NCBI GenBank assembly: GCA_014238425.1 | Contig: JABABD010000001.1 | Location: 48,211 to 112,210, forward strand | Reading direction: 5' to 3' | DNA: 64,000 bases | DNA from: Flavobacteriaceae bacterium | GTDB lineage: Bacteria; Bacteroidota; Bacteroidia; Flavobacteriales; Flavobacteriaceae | Shown here: piece after piece, positions 18,189 to 26,804 of the stretch | Layout of the letters: each line of letters opens with the position of its first letter | How positions within the stretch are numbered: position 1 is the first letter of the stretch | Translations under genes and position numbers: made by a program | The notes under the pieces: model-generated | Database searches by the model: none | Told to the model about the DNA's origin: nothing | What the model saw: the letters and a program-made list of their open reading frames with translations, nothing else

Positions 18189-18731
18189 TTATTTGCCAAC
18201 TACTACTTTGGCGTGCCTTAATATTTTTTCTCCTATGAAATAGCCTTTTTCTATAACATCAACTACTTTACCTTTCATCTTTTTGTCAGGTGTTTCAATC
18301 TCGGTTAGTGCCTGATGGAATTCTGAATCAAAATCTTTACCCTTACTATCCATTTCTTTAAGTCCTCTTTGTCCTAAGGTTGTCAATAATTTTTGATATA
18401 TAAGAACCACACCTTTTCTCAATTCTTCCGCTTCTTTATCATCCTCTATATGATTCAACGCACGTTCAAAATCATCTAGTACTGGCAGGATGCTCAACAT
18501 AATCGAACTACCTGCAGTTTCTATCAAATCCAATCGCTCTCTAGCGGTTCTCTTTTTATAATTCTCAAATTCTGCAAAAAGACGCAAGAATTTGTCTTTC
18601 TCCTTGCCTAACTCATTTTTAAGCGTTTCTTCCACGGAGACCTCCTCAACAATGTCAGTATCTTGTATATTCTCAATCGGGTTTTTTAACGCTTCTTCCT
18701 TGATGTCTTCTATTTTGGTTTTTTTACTCAT
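18189..18731 (-). CDS. grpE: Nucleotide exchange factor GrpE
   Basis: The 180-residue protein has an acidic, poorly conserved N-terminus, a long coiled coil ([20 protein letters not shown], then [20 protein letters not shown]) and the C-terminal beta-wing with [20 protein letters not shown] and [16 protein letters not shown], all diagnostic. It releases ADP from DnaK. It is cotranscribed with dnaJ immediately downstream. No CIRCE-like inverted repeat is obvious upstream. Confidence 0.96.
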   Translation of the reverse strand: MSKKTKIEDIKEEALKNPIENIQDTDIVEEVSVEETLKNELGKEKDKFLRLFAEFENYKKRTARERLDLIETAGSSIMLSILPVLDDFERALNHIEDDKEAEELRKGVVLIYQKLLTTLGQRGLKEMDSKGKDFDSEFHQALTEIETPDKKMKGKVVDVIEKGYFIGEKILRHAKVVVGK

Positions 18732-18844
18732 TTGATATCTATATATTTCTTACCATTTTTAGAATGGCAAAAGTACTGCCAATTATATCAAAATGTCAAA
18801 ATGTCATCCATTAATTTTATATTTTATAATCCTGAACTATTACT

Positions 18845-18852
18845 TACTTTTG
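18845..18852 (+). promoter_or_regulatory. Putative -7 box of the YceI gene
   Basis: TACTTTTG fits TAnnTTTG and is 25 bases before the ATG at 18878. No TTG -33 box at good spacing is visible. Confidence 0.4.
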
Positions 18853-18877
18853 TACTATAACATTAAACACTATATAA

Positions 18878-19504
18878 ATGAAAAAGCAAATTTTTAATAT
18901 TCTAACGATTTTTGCGATTGGAATTGCAGTTGTAGCATGTAAAGACAAAGCAAAAGAAGCTAATACTAGTGATGCCGAAGCGGCAGTAGTTGCTGAAAGT
19001 ACGTCTGCAAAGTACGTAACTAACACAGCTGAATCTACCATTGAATGGAAAGGATTCAAGCCAACAGGAACTCATAATGGCGCAATTACTATAGATAGTG
19101 GCGTCTTAACTACAAATGACGGTGCTATTCATAGTGGTACTTTCTTAATTAACATGAACTCAATTACTGAAGTTGAAAATAACGAACGGTTAATTGGTCA
19201 CTTAAAAAGTGCTGATTTCTTTGATGTCGAGAAATTTCCATCTGCTGCTTTCGAAATTACTGGACTAGATGGCAATATGCTTTCTGGAAATCTGACTATT
19301 AAGGGCACCAAAAATAATATTTCTTTCCCTGTTACGATTTCAACTGAGGGAGACAACATGGTTTTATCTAGTGAGGCATTTACCATCGATAGGTCTAAAT
19401 GGAACGTAAAATATGGTTCAAAATCATTTTTTGATGACTTAGGCGATAAATTCATTAATGATGATATCGAATTGAAAATTAACATTAAAGCTAAAAAAAG
19501 CTAA
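18878..19504 (+). CDS. YceI-family lipoprotein
   Basis: The 208-residue protein has a lipoprotein signal (IFAIGIAVVAC, Cys21) and an Ala/Glu-rich linker. The YceI lipocalin-like barrel follows from about residue 45: STIEWKGFKPTGTHNGAI, HLKSADFFDVEKFPSAAFEI and the closing DRSKWNVKYGSKSFFDDLGD. YceI barrels bind polyisoprenoid or other amphiphilic molecules in the envelope. Lipid anchoring with a spacer is common in Bacteroidota homologues. It is a single gene with its own promoter and terminator. Confidence 0.9.
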   Translation: MKKQIFNILTIFAIGIAVVACKDKAKEANTSDAEAAVVAESTSAKYVTNTAESTIEWKGFKPTGTHNGAITIDSGVLTTNDGAIHSGTFLINMNSITEVENNERLIGHLKSADFFDVEKFPSAAFEITGLDGNMLSGNLTIKGTKNNISFPVTISTEGDNMVLSSEAFTIDRSKWNVKYGSKSFFDDLGDKFINDDIELKINIKAKKS

Positions 19505-19521
19505 AATCATATTAAAAAAAT

Positions 19522-19548
19522 AAAAAGGCTGCTATATGCGGCCTTTTT
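19522..19548 (+). terminator. Bidirectional terminator between YceI and epimerase genes
   Basis: AAAAAGGC (19522-19529) pairs with GCCTTTTT (19541-19548). Both strands have a T run after the stem, so it probably serves the two convergent genes. Confidence 0.8.
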
Positions 19549-20453
19549 TATTTTAAAATGTTCTCTAAAGCAGGCTGCAATTGATAATATTTAAACTCAA
19601 ACCCTAGGTTATCAATTTTTTTAGAGCTTACTCTTTGGCTCGAAAATAGCAAAGCATGCATGTCTCCAAGAATCAATCTCATAAAAAGACGAGGTATTTT
19701 TGGCATAAACAAAGGCCTGTTTAATACTCGTGCTAATATGCGAGTAAACTCCCTATTGGTTACAGGATTTAATGCTACTCCATTAATAATGCCGATTAAT
19801 CTTTTATCAAGGATATATAAGAATATATTCACAAGATCATCAATATGAATCCACGATTGCCATTGGTCGCCAGATCCAAATGTCGTTCCTAAACCAAACT
19901 TAATAGGTTTGACCATTTGTGTCAACACACCTCCATTTCGAGCCAATACCAAACCTATCCTAATTTTACATACCTTGAGTCCGATAAATTCAAACTCATC
20001 GATGGCATTCTCCCAAACCGAAACCACATTTCCTAAAAATGATTGCGCTATTTCATTAGTGTCCTCCTCGTAGTAATTAACTAAAGAATCGGGATAAATA
20101 CCGATAGCACTAGCCGAAATTATTTGTTTAATTGAATGTTCATTATTTTTTAAGGTATTTAGTAACAATTGAGCGGATTGCACTCGGCTTTTTATAATTT
20201 CTTTTTTATAAGATTTAGTCCATCTCTTGGCAATCGATGCTCCAGTCAAATTGATAACAACATCAACATCTTTGATGCAATTAATGTCTATCTCGCCCAT
20301 CTCAGGATTCCAATAGAACCCATTATAATTTTCTTTATTTACTAACTTATCTCTTTTAGTAGTTAAATAATTGACCGCAATAGCTCTGTCAAGACATGAA
20401 GTAACCATTTCTTGACCAATCAATCCTGTAGCACCGGTGATGAGCACTTTCAT
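19548..20453 (-). CDS. TIGR01777-family NAD(P)-dependent epimerase (SDR)
   Basis: The 301-residue protein is an atypical short-chain dehydrogenase/reductase. It has the nucleotide-binding GATGLIGQEMV at residues 7-17, DVVINLTGASIAKRWTKSYK (TIGR01777 signature), a SAIGIYPDS Tyr region and GSGDQWQSWIHIDDLVNIFL. The C-terminal MHALLFSSQRVSSKKIDNLG closes the family pattern. Homologues are called YfcH in enterics and the substrate is unknown. It is monocistronic and its stop touches a bidirectional terminator. Confidence 0.9.
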   Translation of the reverse strand: MKVLITGATGLIGQEMVTSCLDRAIAVNYLTTKRDKLVNKENYNGFYWNPEMGEIDINCIKDVDVVINLTGASIAKRWTKSYKKEIIKSRVQSAQLLLNTLKNNEHSIKQIISASAIGIYPDSLVNYYEEDTNEIAQSFLGNVVSVWENAIDEFEFIGLKVCKIRIGLVLARNGGVLTQMVKPIKFGLGTTFGSGDQWQSWIHIDDLVNIFLYILDKRLIGIINGVALNPVTNREFTRILARVLNRPLFMPKIPRLFMRLILGDMHALLFSSQRVSSKKIDNLGFEFKYYQLQPALENILK

Positions 20454-20637
20454 TGTTTGCAGTTTTAAGCAAAGTTACGGATTGTCTTGAAGGAAGGCTT
20501 TAGGATTAAGTAAGGTTTAACACAGCAGAAAGTAAGGAATCCTCTTTCTATTCTCTTTGATATCTATAGCTAAAACAAAACACTCAGAGAATCAATTATC
20601 GGACATTGATAGATTTCCAAAGAGAAATATCGAAACA

Positions 20638-20732
20638 GCCATCTTTTGTGACTCTCAACATGTAACTCCAAATATCTATTATTCTTATTGTGTCGTTGAA
20701 TGCCAATCGCCATCTTTCGTGGCTCTCAACAT
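20638..20732 (-). repeat. Imperfect 24-base direct repeat spanning the mnmD 3-prime end
   Basis: The segment 20709-20732, inside mnmD near its stop (coding MLRATKDG), recurs at 20638-20661 in the intergenic region with 22 of 24 bases identical. The downstream copy would read MLRVTKDG in the same orientation. The flanks do not match. It looks like an old partial duplication of the gene end. Confidence 0.55.
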
Positions 20733-21389
20733 TTCACGTTTACCTGGTGGTCCTGGAAGGCGTTCAACTGTAAATCCTACAGTCTGCATAGCTCTTCTAA
20801 CACTACCTTTAGCAGAATACGTCACCAAAACGCCATTAGTTTTCAGCGCTGTATACATTTTTTGAAAAATAGCCTCTGTCCACAATTCAGGTTGAACTCG
20901 AGCTCCAAAAGCATCAAAGTAAATAAGATGAAATGCATCTTCATCTTTGATTTCGGAAAAAAATTGCTTACGTTTCGTAAGAATAAATTCAGTTGTAATT
21001 TGCTGCTTTTTCTCCCATGAAATACTATGTATTTTTTTAAATATATCTTCATATTCCACCTTCGAAAGTTGTTCAATATAATCGAGTTCTTCTATCTCTG
21101 CCATAGATACCGGATAGGCTTCTACACCATGATAGTCAATTGATAATTGTCTCTTTTCAGCTTCAATCAAAGTGATAATAGCATTTAAACCTGTGCCAAA
21201 ACCTATTTCAAGAATTGAAATATCTGTTAATGATTTGGCTTTAGAGGTACACATATAATACAACCCATTCATCAAAAATACATGATATGCTTCTTGAATT
21301 GCGCCGTGTTTAGAATGATAGTGTTCATTCCATTCAGGAAGATAGATAGTCTTAGAACCATCAGATGTTGTGATAATCTTACGCTGCAA
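20685..21389 (-). CDS. mnmD: tRNA U34 5-methylaminomethyl-2-thiouridine methyltransferase MnmD
   Basis: The 234-residue protein corresponds to the methyltransferase half of the bifunctional MnmC. The SAM-binding motif is EIGFGTGLNAI near residue 65, the acidic loop is YHGVEAYPVS, and the DUF752 signatures FHLIYFDAFGARVQPELWT and GVLVTYSAKGSVRRAMQTVG follow. MERLPGPPGKREML-type residues close the fold. It methylates the wobble uridine side chain using SAM. The FAD-dependent MnmC1 half is absent, as expected for stand-alone MnmD. It starts 1 base after the DUF4920 gene. Confidence 0.92.
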   Translation of the reverse strand: MQRKIITTSDGSKTIYLPEWNEHYHSKHGAIQEAYHVFLMNGLYYMCTSKAKSLTDISILEIGFGTGLNAIITLIEAEKRQLSIDYHGVEAYPVSMAEIEELDYIEQLSKVEYEDIFKKIHSISWEKKQQITTEFILTKRKQFFSEIKDEDAFHLIYFDAFGARVQPELWTEAIFQKMYTALKTNGVLVTYSAKGSVRRAMQTVGFTVERLPGPPGKREMLRATKDGDWHSTTQ

Positions 21390-21390
21390 A

Positions 21391-21879
21391 TTATTGTTTT
21401 AACAATACGCCATCAGCTTCAAAGGAGTAGGTTTTTTTAACCTCCGTAATAGCCGTAATTTCTTCTTCACTTTTACCAGCATCTTCAGCATAATGCCGTT
21501 GCTCTTCTACAGACACTTCGTTAACGAATGCTTTTCCATTAATAACGACTTCTTTACCCTTAATGTCCTTAGGCATAAAAAAACCATAATCCTTGAATTT
21601 CACCATCACTTGATTGCCATCTTCTAGATTCAGTTTCATCCAACATCCTTTAGACTGGCATACCTCATCAACCTTCGCAACCATTTTAGAATTCACACTA
21701 TCACCAACAGTCATACTCTTATAATGTTCTGCCATTCGCTTAGCTGGAAGTGCATCGTCCTCAACAATTTCTAATCCGAAAAATTGAAATGATGCTATGT
21801 CTTTTTTGTTATCTGTATTGTTTTTGCATGATAAGCATATCATACCTAATATTAAAATTGTAAGAATTATACGTTTCAT
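21391..21879 (-). CDS. DUF4920 lipoprotein
   Basis: The 162-residue protein has a lipoprotein signal (LILGMICLSC, Cys18). The DUF4920 domain shows CQSKGCWMKLNLEDGNQV followed by MVKFKDYGFFMPKD, GKAFVNEVSVEEQRHYAEDA and a final SFEADGVLL. The CxxxGCWM region suggests a redox or metal role, but none is established. It is upstream of mnmD in the same operon and divergent from ilvE, an arrangement I recall from other flavobacteria. Confidence 0.85.
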   Translation of the reverse strand: MKRIILTILILGMICLSCKNNTDNKKDIASFQFFGLEIVEDDALPAKRMAEHYKSMTVGDSVNSKMVAKVDEVCQSKGCWMKLNLEDGNQVMVKFKDYGFFMPKDIKGKEVVINGKAFVNEVSVEEQRHYAEDAGKSEEEITAITEVKKTYSFEADGVLLKQ

Positions 21880-21966
21880 TTTTCTATCTTTTTATAATCT
21901 GTTGAATAATCAAAGATACCATCTTTTTTAAACAATGATTTCATTTTTTATGCGCCATTAATTGCA

Positions 21967-21974
21967 TAAATTTG
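21967..21974 (+). promoter_or_regulatory. Putative -7 box of ilvE
   Basis: TAAATTTG matches TAnnTTTG exactly and lies 22 bases before the ATG at 21997. A correctly spaced TTG is not apparent. Confidence 0.45.
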
Positions 21975-21996
21975 CTGCAAAATCAATTGCGCGCAT

Positions 21997-23064
21997 ATGA
22001 AAACCGACACTGTGACTCAAATACACATAACAAAGGCTGCCAAAAGTAAGATTAAAGATGTTGATTTCAACAATCTAAATTTCGGCCAAGAATTTTCCGA
22101 TCATATGTTGGTGTGTGATTATAAGGACGGTCAATGGGAAACACCTAAAATTGTCCCTTATCAACCCATTACCTTAGAACCTTCTGCTAAGATATTTCAT
22201 TATGGGCAGTCCGTGTTTGAAGGCATGAAAGCATACAAGGATGCTAATGATAATGTTTTATTGTTCAGGCCAATGGACAATTGTAAGCGCTTGAATATTT
22301 CTTCTAAACGGTTAGCTATTCCAGAACTTCCTGAAGTGTATTTTATGGATGGTTTGACAGAGCTTTTGAAGCTTGAAAAAGATTGGATTCCAACATCTGA
22401 AGGCAGTGCTCTTTATATCAGGCCATTTATTTTTGCATCAGGTCAAGGATTTCATGCCTCACCTGCCAATGCCTATAAATTTATAATAGCCTGTGCGCCT
22501 TCCGGACCTTATTTTTCAGGTAAAGTAAAGGTGTTAATTGAGGAAACTTACTCTCGATCTGCTAATGGTGGTGTAGGTTTTGCTAAAGCTGGTGGTAATT
22601 ATGCTGGACAGTTTTACCCAACACAACTTGCTAAAGACAAAGGCTATCACCAAGTTATTTGGACCGATGATAACACGCACGAATACATTGAAGAAGCTGG
22701 TGCTATGAATGTCTTTGCGAGAATTAATGACACGCTATTAACTGTACCTGTAAGCGATCGCATCTTGGATGGGATTACACGTAAAAGCGTTATAGAAATT
22801 GCTGAAACTGAAGGCATTGATGTGGAGATACGTAAAATAAGTGTAAAAGAGCTTATTGAGGCGTCTCAAAATGGTAGTTTAAAAGAACTTTTTGGAGCTG
22901 GTACCGCTGCAGTGATTTCGCCTATTGCAAGTTTTGGCTATAGAGATCAAGACTACGATTTACCTGTTATTGAAAACTCATACGCCTCTTTACTTAAAAA
23001 GCGTATTACTGATATCCAGACTAACAAAGCAGAAGACCCATTTGGTTGGAGGTTTAACGTATAA
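21997..23064 (+). CDS. ilvE: Branched-chain amino acid aminotransferase
   Basis: The 355-residue fold-type IV PLP enzyme transaminates leucine, isoleucine and valine with 2-oxoglutarate. The PLP lysine lies in GFAKAGGNYAG, with YIEEAGAMNVFARINDTLLT and GAGTAAVISPIASFGYRDQD as family signatures. SVFEGMKAYKDANDNVLLFR near residue 70 is the N-terminal domain signature. Length matches the eukaryote-like BCAT group common in Bacteroidota. It is a single gene, convergent with the pyrophosphohydrolase gene 11 bases away. Confidence 0.95.
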   Translation: MKTDTVTQIHITKAAKSKIKDVDFNNLNFGQEFSDHMLVCDYKDGQWETPKIVPYQPITLEPSAKIFHYGQSVFEGMKAYKDANDNVLLFRPMDNCKRLNISSKRLAIPELPEVYFMDGLTELLKLEKDWIPTSEGSALYIRPFIFASGQGFHASPANAYKFIIACAPSGPYFSGKVKVLIEETYSRSANGGVGFAKAGGNYAGQFYPTQLAKDKGYHQVIWTDDNTHEYIEEAGAMNVFARINDTLLTVPVSDRILDGITRKSVIEIAETEGIDVEIRKISVKELIEASQNGSLKELFGAGTAAVISPIASFGYRDQDYDLPVIENSYASLLKKRITDIQTNKAEDPFGWRFNV

Positions 23065-23075
23065 TTATCATAAAC

Positions 23076-23462
23076 TTATTTATCTAGAATCTCTGCAATC
23101 TTGGGCTTGAAATAATTTGGGCCTTTAAGCACTTTACCATCTTCGCGATAAATGGGTTCTCCATCTTCGCCAAGTTTGCTCATATTACTGCGTTGAATTT
23201 CGTTGAAGATTTCTTCTATTTTGTGTTGCATCCCATGCTCTATAATTGTTCCGCAAAGTATGTATAGCATATCACCTAAAGCATCCGCAACTTCTACCAT
23301 ATCATTATTATTGGCAGCTTCCAGATATTCTTCATTCTCTTCTTTCATTAAATTGAATCTCAACATATTTTTGGCCTCTCCAAGATTTGCTTTTGGTGAT
23401 TCTAAATATCCGAGTTTATATGCTGTGTGAAATTCTTGTACGGCTGCAATCTTATCTTTCAT
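23076..23462 (-). CDS. MazG-like nucleoside triphosphate pyrophosphohydrolase
   Basis: The 128-residue all-alpha protein carries the metal-binding ExxE...ExxD pattern: MKEENEEYLEAA near residue 40 and VEVADALGDMLYIL near residue 57. The tail SKLGEDGEPIYREDGKVLKG is typical of the PRA-PH/MazG-like subgroup often annotated as Cof-neighbour pyrophosphohydrolases. It probably hydrolyses aberrant (d)NTPs to the monophosphate. It is a single gene. Confidence 0.82.
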   Translation of the reverse strand: MKDKIAAVQEFHTAYKLGYLESPKANLGEAKNMLRFNLMKEENEEYLEAANNNDMVEVADALGDMLYILCGTIIEHGMQHKIEEIFNEIQRSNMSKLGEDGEPIYREDGKVLKGPNYFKPKIAEILDK

Positions 23463-23516
23463 ATCTCTATCTTTTGTGCTGTAAAATGGTTTGATTATTT
23501 TCGCTAAAAATAACTA

Positions 23517-23702
23517 ATGTTCAGCACAGGTCAATTAATTTTTGGTGGTTTATTTTTCATCGCTTTTGTAATTCTTATGGTCATAATGTACCGCAAAGAC
23601 CTAAAACTTCACAAGCAGTACTATAAAGGTACCATCTGGATTCTAATTGCTTTTATAGCGTTTATATTAATGCTTGTGGCTGTAAAATTCTTATCACTTT
23701 AA
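23517..23702 (+). CDS. Small two-helix membrane protein
   Basis: Sixty-one residues with two hydrophobic helices (LIFGGLFFIAFVILMVIMY and GTIWILIAFIAFILMLVAV) separated by a basic loop (RKDLKLHKQYYK). This is the expected topology of a small inner-membrane protein with the loop in the cytoplasm. It is divergent from the pyrophosphohydrolase gene (54 bases). No family is recognised. Confidence 0.65.
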   Translation: MFSTGQLIFGGLFFIAFVILMVIMYRKDLKLHKQYYKGTIWILIAFIAFILMLVAVKFLSL

Positions 23703-23859
23703 ACTACCAATCAAGCGGTTAAAAATATTTCACTAACTTAATGCTGCCCAATATACCTAGTAGGTGATTTCAGTACCACTTTCTTATAATCAAAATAAAG
23801 TTTATAAGATATTTGGATAATTCTGGCAACCAAATAGGGCAAATTCATAAAATATCCAA

Positions 23860-24003
23860 ATGAATTTAATAGAGATAGTAAATTTAGTAACATTACAAGG
23901 TGCACAATCAGGTTCTGTATTTAACCAGAAAATAAGTGGGGGACTTGGATTTGCTAATAATCTTAGTGAAGATTTTTTATTAGCACTTCAAGGAGAACTT
24001 TAA
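23860..24003 (+). CDS. Putative small protein, 47 residues
   Basis: An ATG-started ORF encodes MNLIEIVNLVTLQGAQSGSV followed by an NQKISGGLGFANN region and a short acidic, amphipathic end (LSEDFLLALQGEL). An intrinsic terminator begins 9 bases after its stop, which supports a genuine short transcription unit. There is no signal peptide or membrane helix. The SGG pair superficially recalls double-glycine leaders, but the usual leader pattern is not clear. Function unknown. Confidence 0.45.
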   Translation: MNLIEIVNLVTLQGAQSGSVFNQKISGGLGFANNLSEDFLLALQGEL

Positions 24004-24011
24004 ATTCCATA

Positions 24012-24037
24012 GGAATTGATGACAACAATTCCTTTTT
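24012..24037 (+). terminator. Terminator of the 47-residue ORF
   Basis: GGAATTG (24012-24018) pairs with CAATTCC (24026-24032) and TTTTT follows. Confidence 0.75.
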
Positions 24038-24112
24038 CGATCGCTACGCAAGCACCTTTACATCAAAGATTATTTACAAGCTTACAAAGTAATCAAATTA
24101 CTGCTCTAACCT

Positions 24113-24140
24113 AAAAATCCCCATTGCTGGGGATTTTTTT
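24113..24140 (+). terminator. Second terminator or attenuator before the LuxR gene
   Basis: AAAAATCCCC pairs with GGGGATTTTT around a 6-base loop and more T residues follow. It is 41 bases before the LuxR-type gene. It either isolates that gene from upstream reading or acts as an attenuator. Confidence 0.8.
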
Positions 24141-24181
24141 ATGCCTTTGATACGCCTAACTTGATAAAAAATTGAATTAGA

Positions 24182-24478
24182 ATGAAAGATGACCCCATGA
24201 TAAATGCCTTGCATCAGCTCAACTCGGCATTAAACCCAGAATCAATAAGTAATATTAGTTTATTGACCAACAGAGAACAAGAAGTATTTGCACTTATAGG
24301 CAATAGGCAAACAACGATTGAAATAGCAACTATGTTAGGCTTAAGTCCTTCGACCGTTGAAACCCATCGCAAGAATATTAGAAGAAAATTGAAACTACGA
24401 GGAAAAGGAAAGCTGTTTGAATATGCTTTATTAGCGAATCTTTTCTTCAGTCAAGATTTCAAACTTGATGACAAATAA
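24182..24478 (+). CDS. Stand-alone LuxR-type helix-turn-helix protein
   Basis: The 98-residue protein is little more than a GerE/LuxR HTH: LTNREQEVFALIGNRQTTIE, IATMLGLSPSTVETHRKNIR and RKLKLRGKGKLFEYAL. The first 28 residues are a short leader without a receiver or ligand domain. It presumably binds DNA constitutively or is controlled by its level or by a partner protein. It is isolated between terminators at 24113 and 24624, next to two very small ORFs. Confidence 0.8.
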   Translation: MKDDPMINALHQLNSALNPESISNISLLTNREQEVFALIGNRQTTIEIATMLGLSPSTVETHRKNIRRKLKLRGKGKLFEYALLANLFFSQDFKLDDK

Positions 24479-24554
24479 TGTTAAAATCGATGTTTTAATG
24501 AATCAAATGGTAGGATTCCAAACAATTTACTTGTTATATTATAAAAAGCATGTT

Positions 24555-24635
24555 ATGACAATTCTGTACATTATTTCTGGGCTTATACTTTTAAACTTAT
24601 TTCTCTTGCTTTCCAGCGTAAATAAAAAGCCTTAA
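24555..24635 (+). CDS. Putative 26-residue membrane peptide
   Basis: ATG-started ORF encoding MTILYIISGLILLNLFLLLS and a basic VNKKP tail, a single hydrophobic helix as in small membrane peptides. The stop codon lies inside the stem of the terminator at 24624-24655. It could be a real microprotein or a chance AT-rich ORF. Confidence 0.35.
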   Translation: MTILYIISGLILLNLFLLLSSVNKKP

Positions 24636-24655
24636 TCTTACGATTAAAGCTTTTT
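24624..24655 (+). terminator. Bidirectional terminator
   Basis: AAAAAGC-TTAATC pairs with GATTAA-GCTTTTT (one mismatch) around TTAC. It stands between the LuxR side and the convergent M49 peptidase gene. Confidence 0.8.
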
Positions 24656-24678
24656 ATTTACTTGAAATGATCAATAAA

Positions 24679-26703
24679 TCAATTCTCAGTAGGCAAGAAA
24701 TTATAGTTCTTACTATATTCTAGCATTTGACCGTCAAAAGTTTCAGGCTGTGCTATTTTAATTGCAGTGATCTCACCAGCATCATTCGCTTCAGGTACCA
24801 TTACTGGATTTACAAATCCGCTATAAGGTGGAGATGGGAATTGCTTGTTACGCTCTAATACCTCAGCATGAATCTCTTGGTCTACTTTCACACCATAACC
24901 TTCTACTAGGGCTTCAACAGCTTCATAATCTCCTTCAGACTTAATACGTTGAGTTTCGCGTAATAACTGTCCGAAAAGTCCATGTAGTTTTTCATAGTCG
25001 TTGATATTAAAATACGTTTTACCATCACGAGTAATTTTTTCAATCACATTATCAGCTTTTCCTTTTTCAAACGCCCAAGCTGACACCCATTGTCTGTTAC
25101 GCATATGTGCTTCTTCAACATCATCGCCTATATTCAGACGAATTAATTGGGTCATTAAACCATTACGAATATATCCATCAAAAGCCGCTTTACCAACAGC
25201 TTGCCAGTCGTCTACCAGTCCTAATTCTTGTAGTTTTGGGCTATATAAATAGTAAAGACCCACTAAATCTGCTCTACCCTCTTCTAACGTAGATGCGTAA
25301 TTCTTAAGGGTTTCTTTAGTTTCTCCTACTCCAGGATTTAATTGTCCTGAGGCATGTCCAATAACTTCATGTAACGCAGTATGTAATTTATCGGCTACTT
25401 GACCATGTGCTTTTTCTAATTCATACTCTTCATCATCGTGGACAAACTCTTTCAAACGTCCTGAACTTCCTGCATTATTATACGAATGGATAATATTTCC
25501 TAATGACACTGACTTACTACCAACAGCAGCACGTATCCAGTTAGCATTTGGCAAGTTCACACCTATAGGCGTACTTGGTGAGGCATCTCCAGCTTCTCCT
25601 GCTACATTTACTACTTTATAAGTAACACCCACAACGCTGTCTTTTTTATGAGCATCCATCAATGGTGAATTATCTTCGAACCATTGTGCGTTATCAGACA
25701 AGACTTTCATTTTCTGTGACATATCAAAATCATTGATTTGCACGATGGTTTCGTAAGATCCTCTATATCCTAATGGGTCATTATAAACCTCTATAAAACT
25801 ATTAATATAATCTACATTTCCAGCTGTTGCAGCCGTCCAAGCTACATTATAGTCATCCCAAATTTGCAAGCTACCAGAATAGTAATATGCAATCAATAAA
25901 CCTATGGCATCACCTTGGGCTTTATTTTCAGCGACACTTTTTGCCTTGGTTAGCCATTTTATAATTTCATCAATTGCAGAACCATATAAGCCACCAGATT
26001 TATAAACGCGCTCTTTCAATACATCATTTTCTTTAACTAATTGCGAGTTTAAACCGTATGATAAGGGCTTCTTTGGGTCTAGAGATTTCTTATTTCTATA
26101 AAAAATTTCTACATCCTTATTAGTAACATTTGGTCCATAAAAATTAACTGCAGACAATAACACATTGTCTACATCTTTTGCTTGATTGACTTTTTTATTA
26201 TCTGCATCGTTAAAAATAACATCAAAAGCATCATTTTCTAATGTAGTTTGAGTATCAGACAATAATGTTTTCAAATAGTCTGAAGTAAATCCTGGCTTTA
26301 TCTTATCATTACTATAATGATGATGAATTCCGTTAGAAAACCATACACGCTTCAAATACGTTTCAAATGCTTTCCAATTGTCTGAAGATTTTTCGCCCTT
26401 ATAGGATGTATAAACATTTTCTAAAGCTTTTCTGATTTTTAAGTTATGTCTGTAATTCTGATCCCACATAATATCGCGACCAGCCAAACCTGCTTGAGTT
26501 AAATAGTAGACTAATTTTTGTTCTTTTATTGTCAAATCATCCCATCCAGGAATTTGATATCTAAGAATCTTTATATCAGCAAATTGTTCAACATTATAAT
26601 CGAATTTCGTTTCGCTAGTTCCAGGTTTTTCAGCTGTGTCATTTCCACAAGACATTGCAAAAAGAACAATCATTACCGAACAAAATATTGTTTTTAGTTT
26701 CAT
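24679..26703 (-). CDS. M49-family dipeptidyl-peptidase III-like lipoprotein
   Basis: Starting at the ATG at 26703 gives 674 residues with a lipoprotein signal (VMIVLFAMSC). The in-frame upstream start at 26784 would precede the signal peptide with 27 polar residues. The zinc motif of M49 peptidases is visible: HEVIGH at residues 445-450 and EEGRAD at 474-479. Such enzymes cleave dipeptides from the N-terminus of oligopeptides. Envelope localisation fits peptide scavenging. Homologues are sometimes mislabelled dihydrofolate reductase. Confidence 0.88.
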   Translation of the reverse strand: MKLKTIFCSVMIVLFAMSCGNDTAEKPGTSETKFDYNVEQFADIKILRYQIPGWDDLTIKEQKLVYYLTQAGLAGRDIMWDQNYRHNLKIRKALENVYTSYKGEKSSDNWKAFETYLKRVWFSNGIHHHYSNDKIKPGFTSDYLKTLLSDTQTTLENDAFDVIFNDADNKKVNQAKDVDNVLLSAVNFYGPNVTNKDVEIFYRNKKSLDPKKPLSYGLNSQLVKENDVLKERVYKSGGLYGSAIDEIIKWLTKAKSVAENKAQGDAIGLLIAYYYSGSLQIWDDYNVAWTAATAGNVDYINSFIEVYNDPLGYRGSYETIVQINDFDMSQKMKVLSDNAQWFEDNSPLMDAHKKDSVVGVTYKVVNVAGEAGDASPSTPIGVNLPNANWIRAAVGSKSVSLGNIIHSYNNAGSSGRLKEFVHDDEEYELEKAHGQVADKLHTALHEVIGHASGQLNPGVGETKETLKNYASTLEEGRADLVGLYYLYSPKLQELGLVDDWQAVGKAAFDGYIRNGLMTQLIRLNIGDDVEEAHMRNRQWVSAWAFEKGKADNVIEKITRDGKTYFNINDYEKLHGLFGQLLRETQRIKSEGDYEAVEALVEGYGVKVDQEIHAEVLERNKQFPSPPYSGFVNPVMVPEANDAGEITAIKIAQPETFDGQMLEYSKNYNFLPTEN

Positions 26704-26804
26704 TATTGAATAGTTATTAGTTGTAGCGCAAATGTAATTCATATTAAGGACAGTATAAAATTCATTATCTTTGAGAAGAGACAACCTTAACCAACATTTA
26801 CCAA

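Larger units (their letters stand above)
23703..24181. other. 479-base region with one small ORF and two terminators
   Basis: It contains the 47-codon ORF 23860-24003 and terminators at 24012-24037 and 24113-24140. The first 157 bases hold no gene that I can see; an imperfect -7 box (GATATTTG, about 23810-23817) lies there. Confidence 0.4.

Noticed and set aside
20557..20865. 102-codon plus-strand frame over the mnmD 3-prime end
   Set aside because: Antisense to mnmD for most of its length, with no protein-like features.
23860..24003. Reading the SGG pair of the 47-residue ORF as a double-glycine bacteriocin leader
   Set aside because: The leader hydrophobic and acidic positions before GG are not clear, and no C39-peptidase transporter is in the window.
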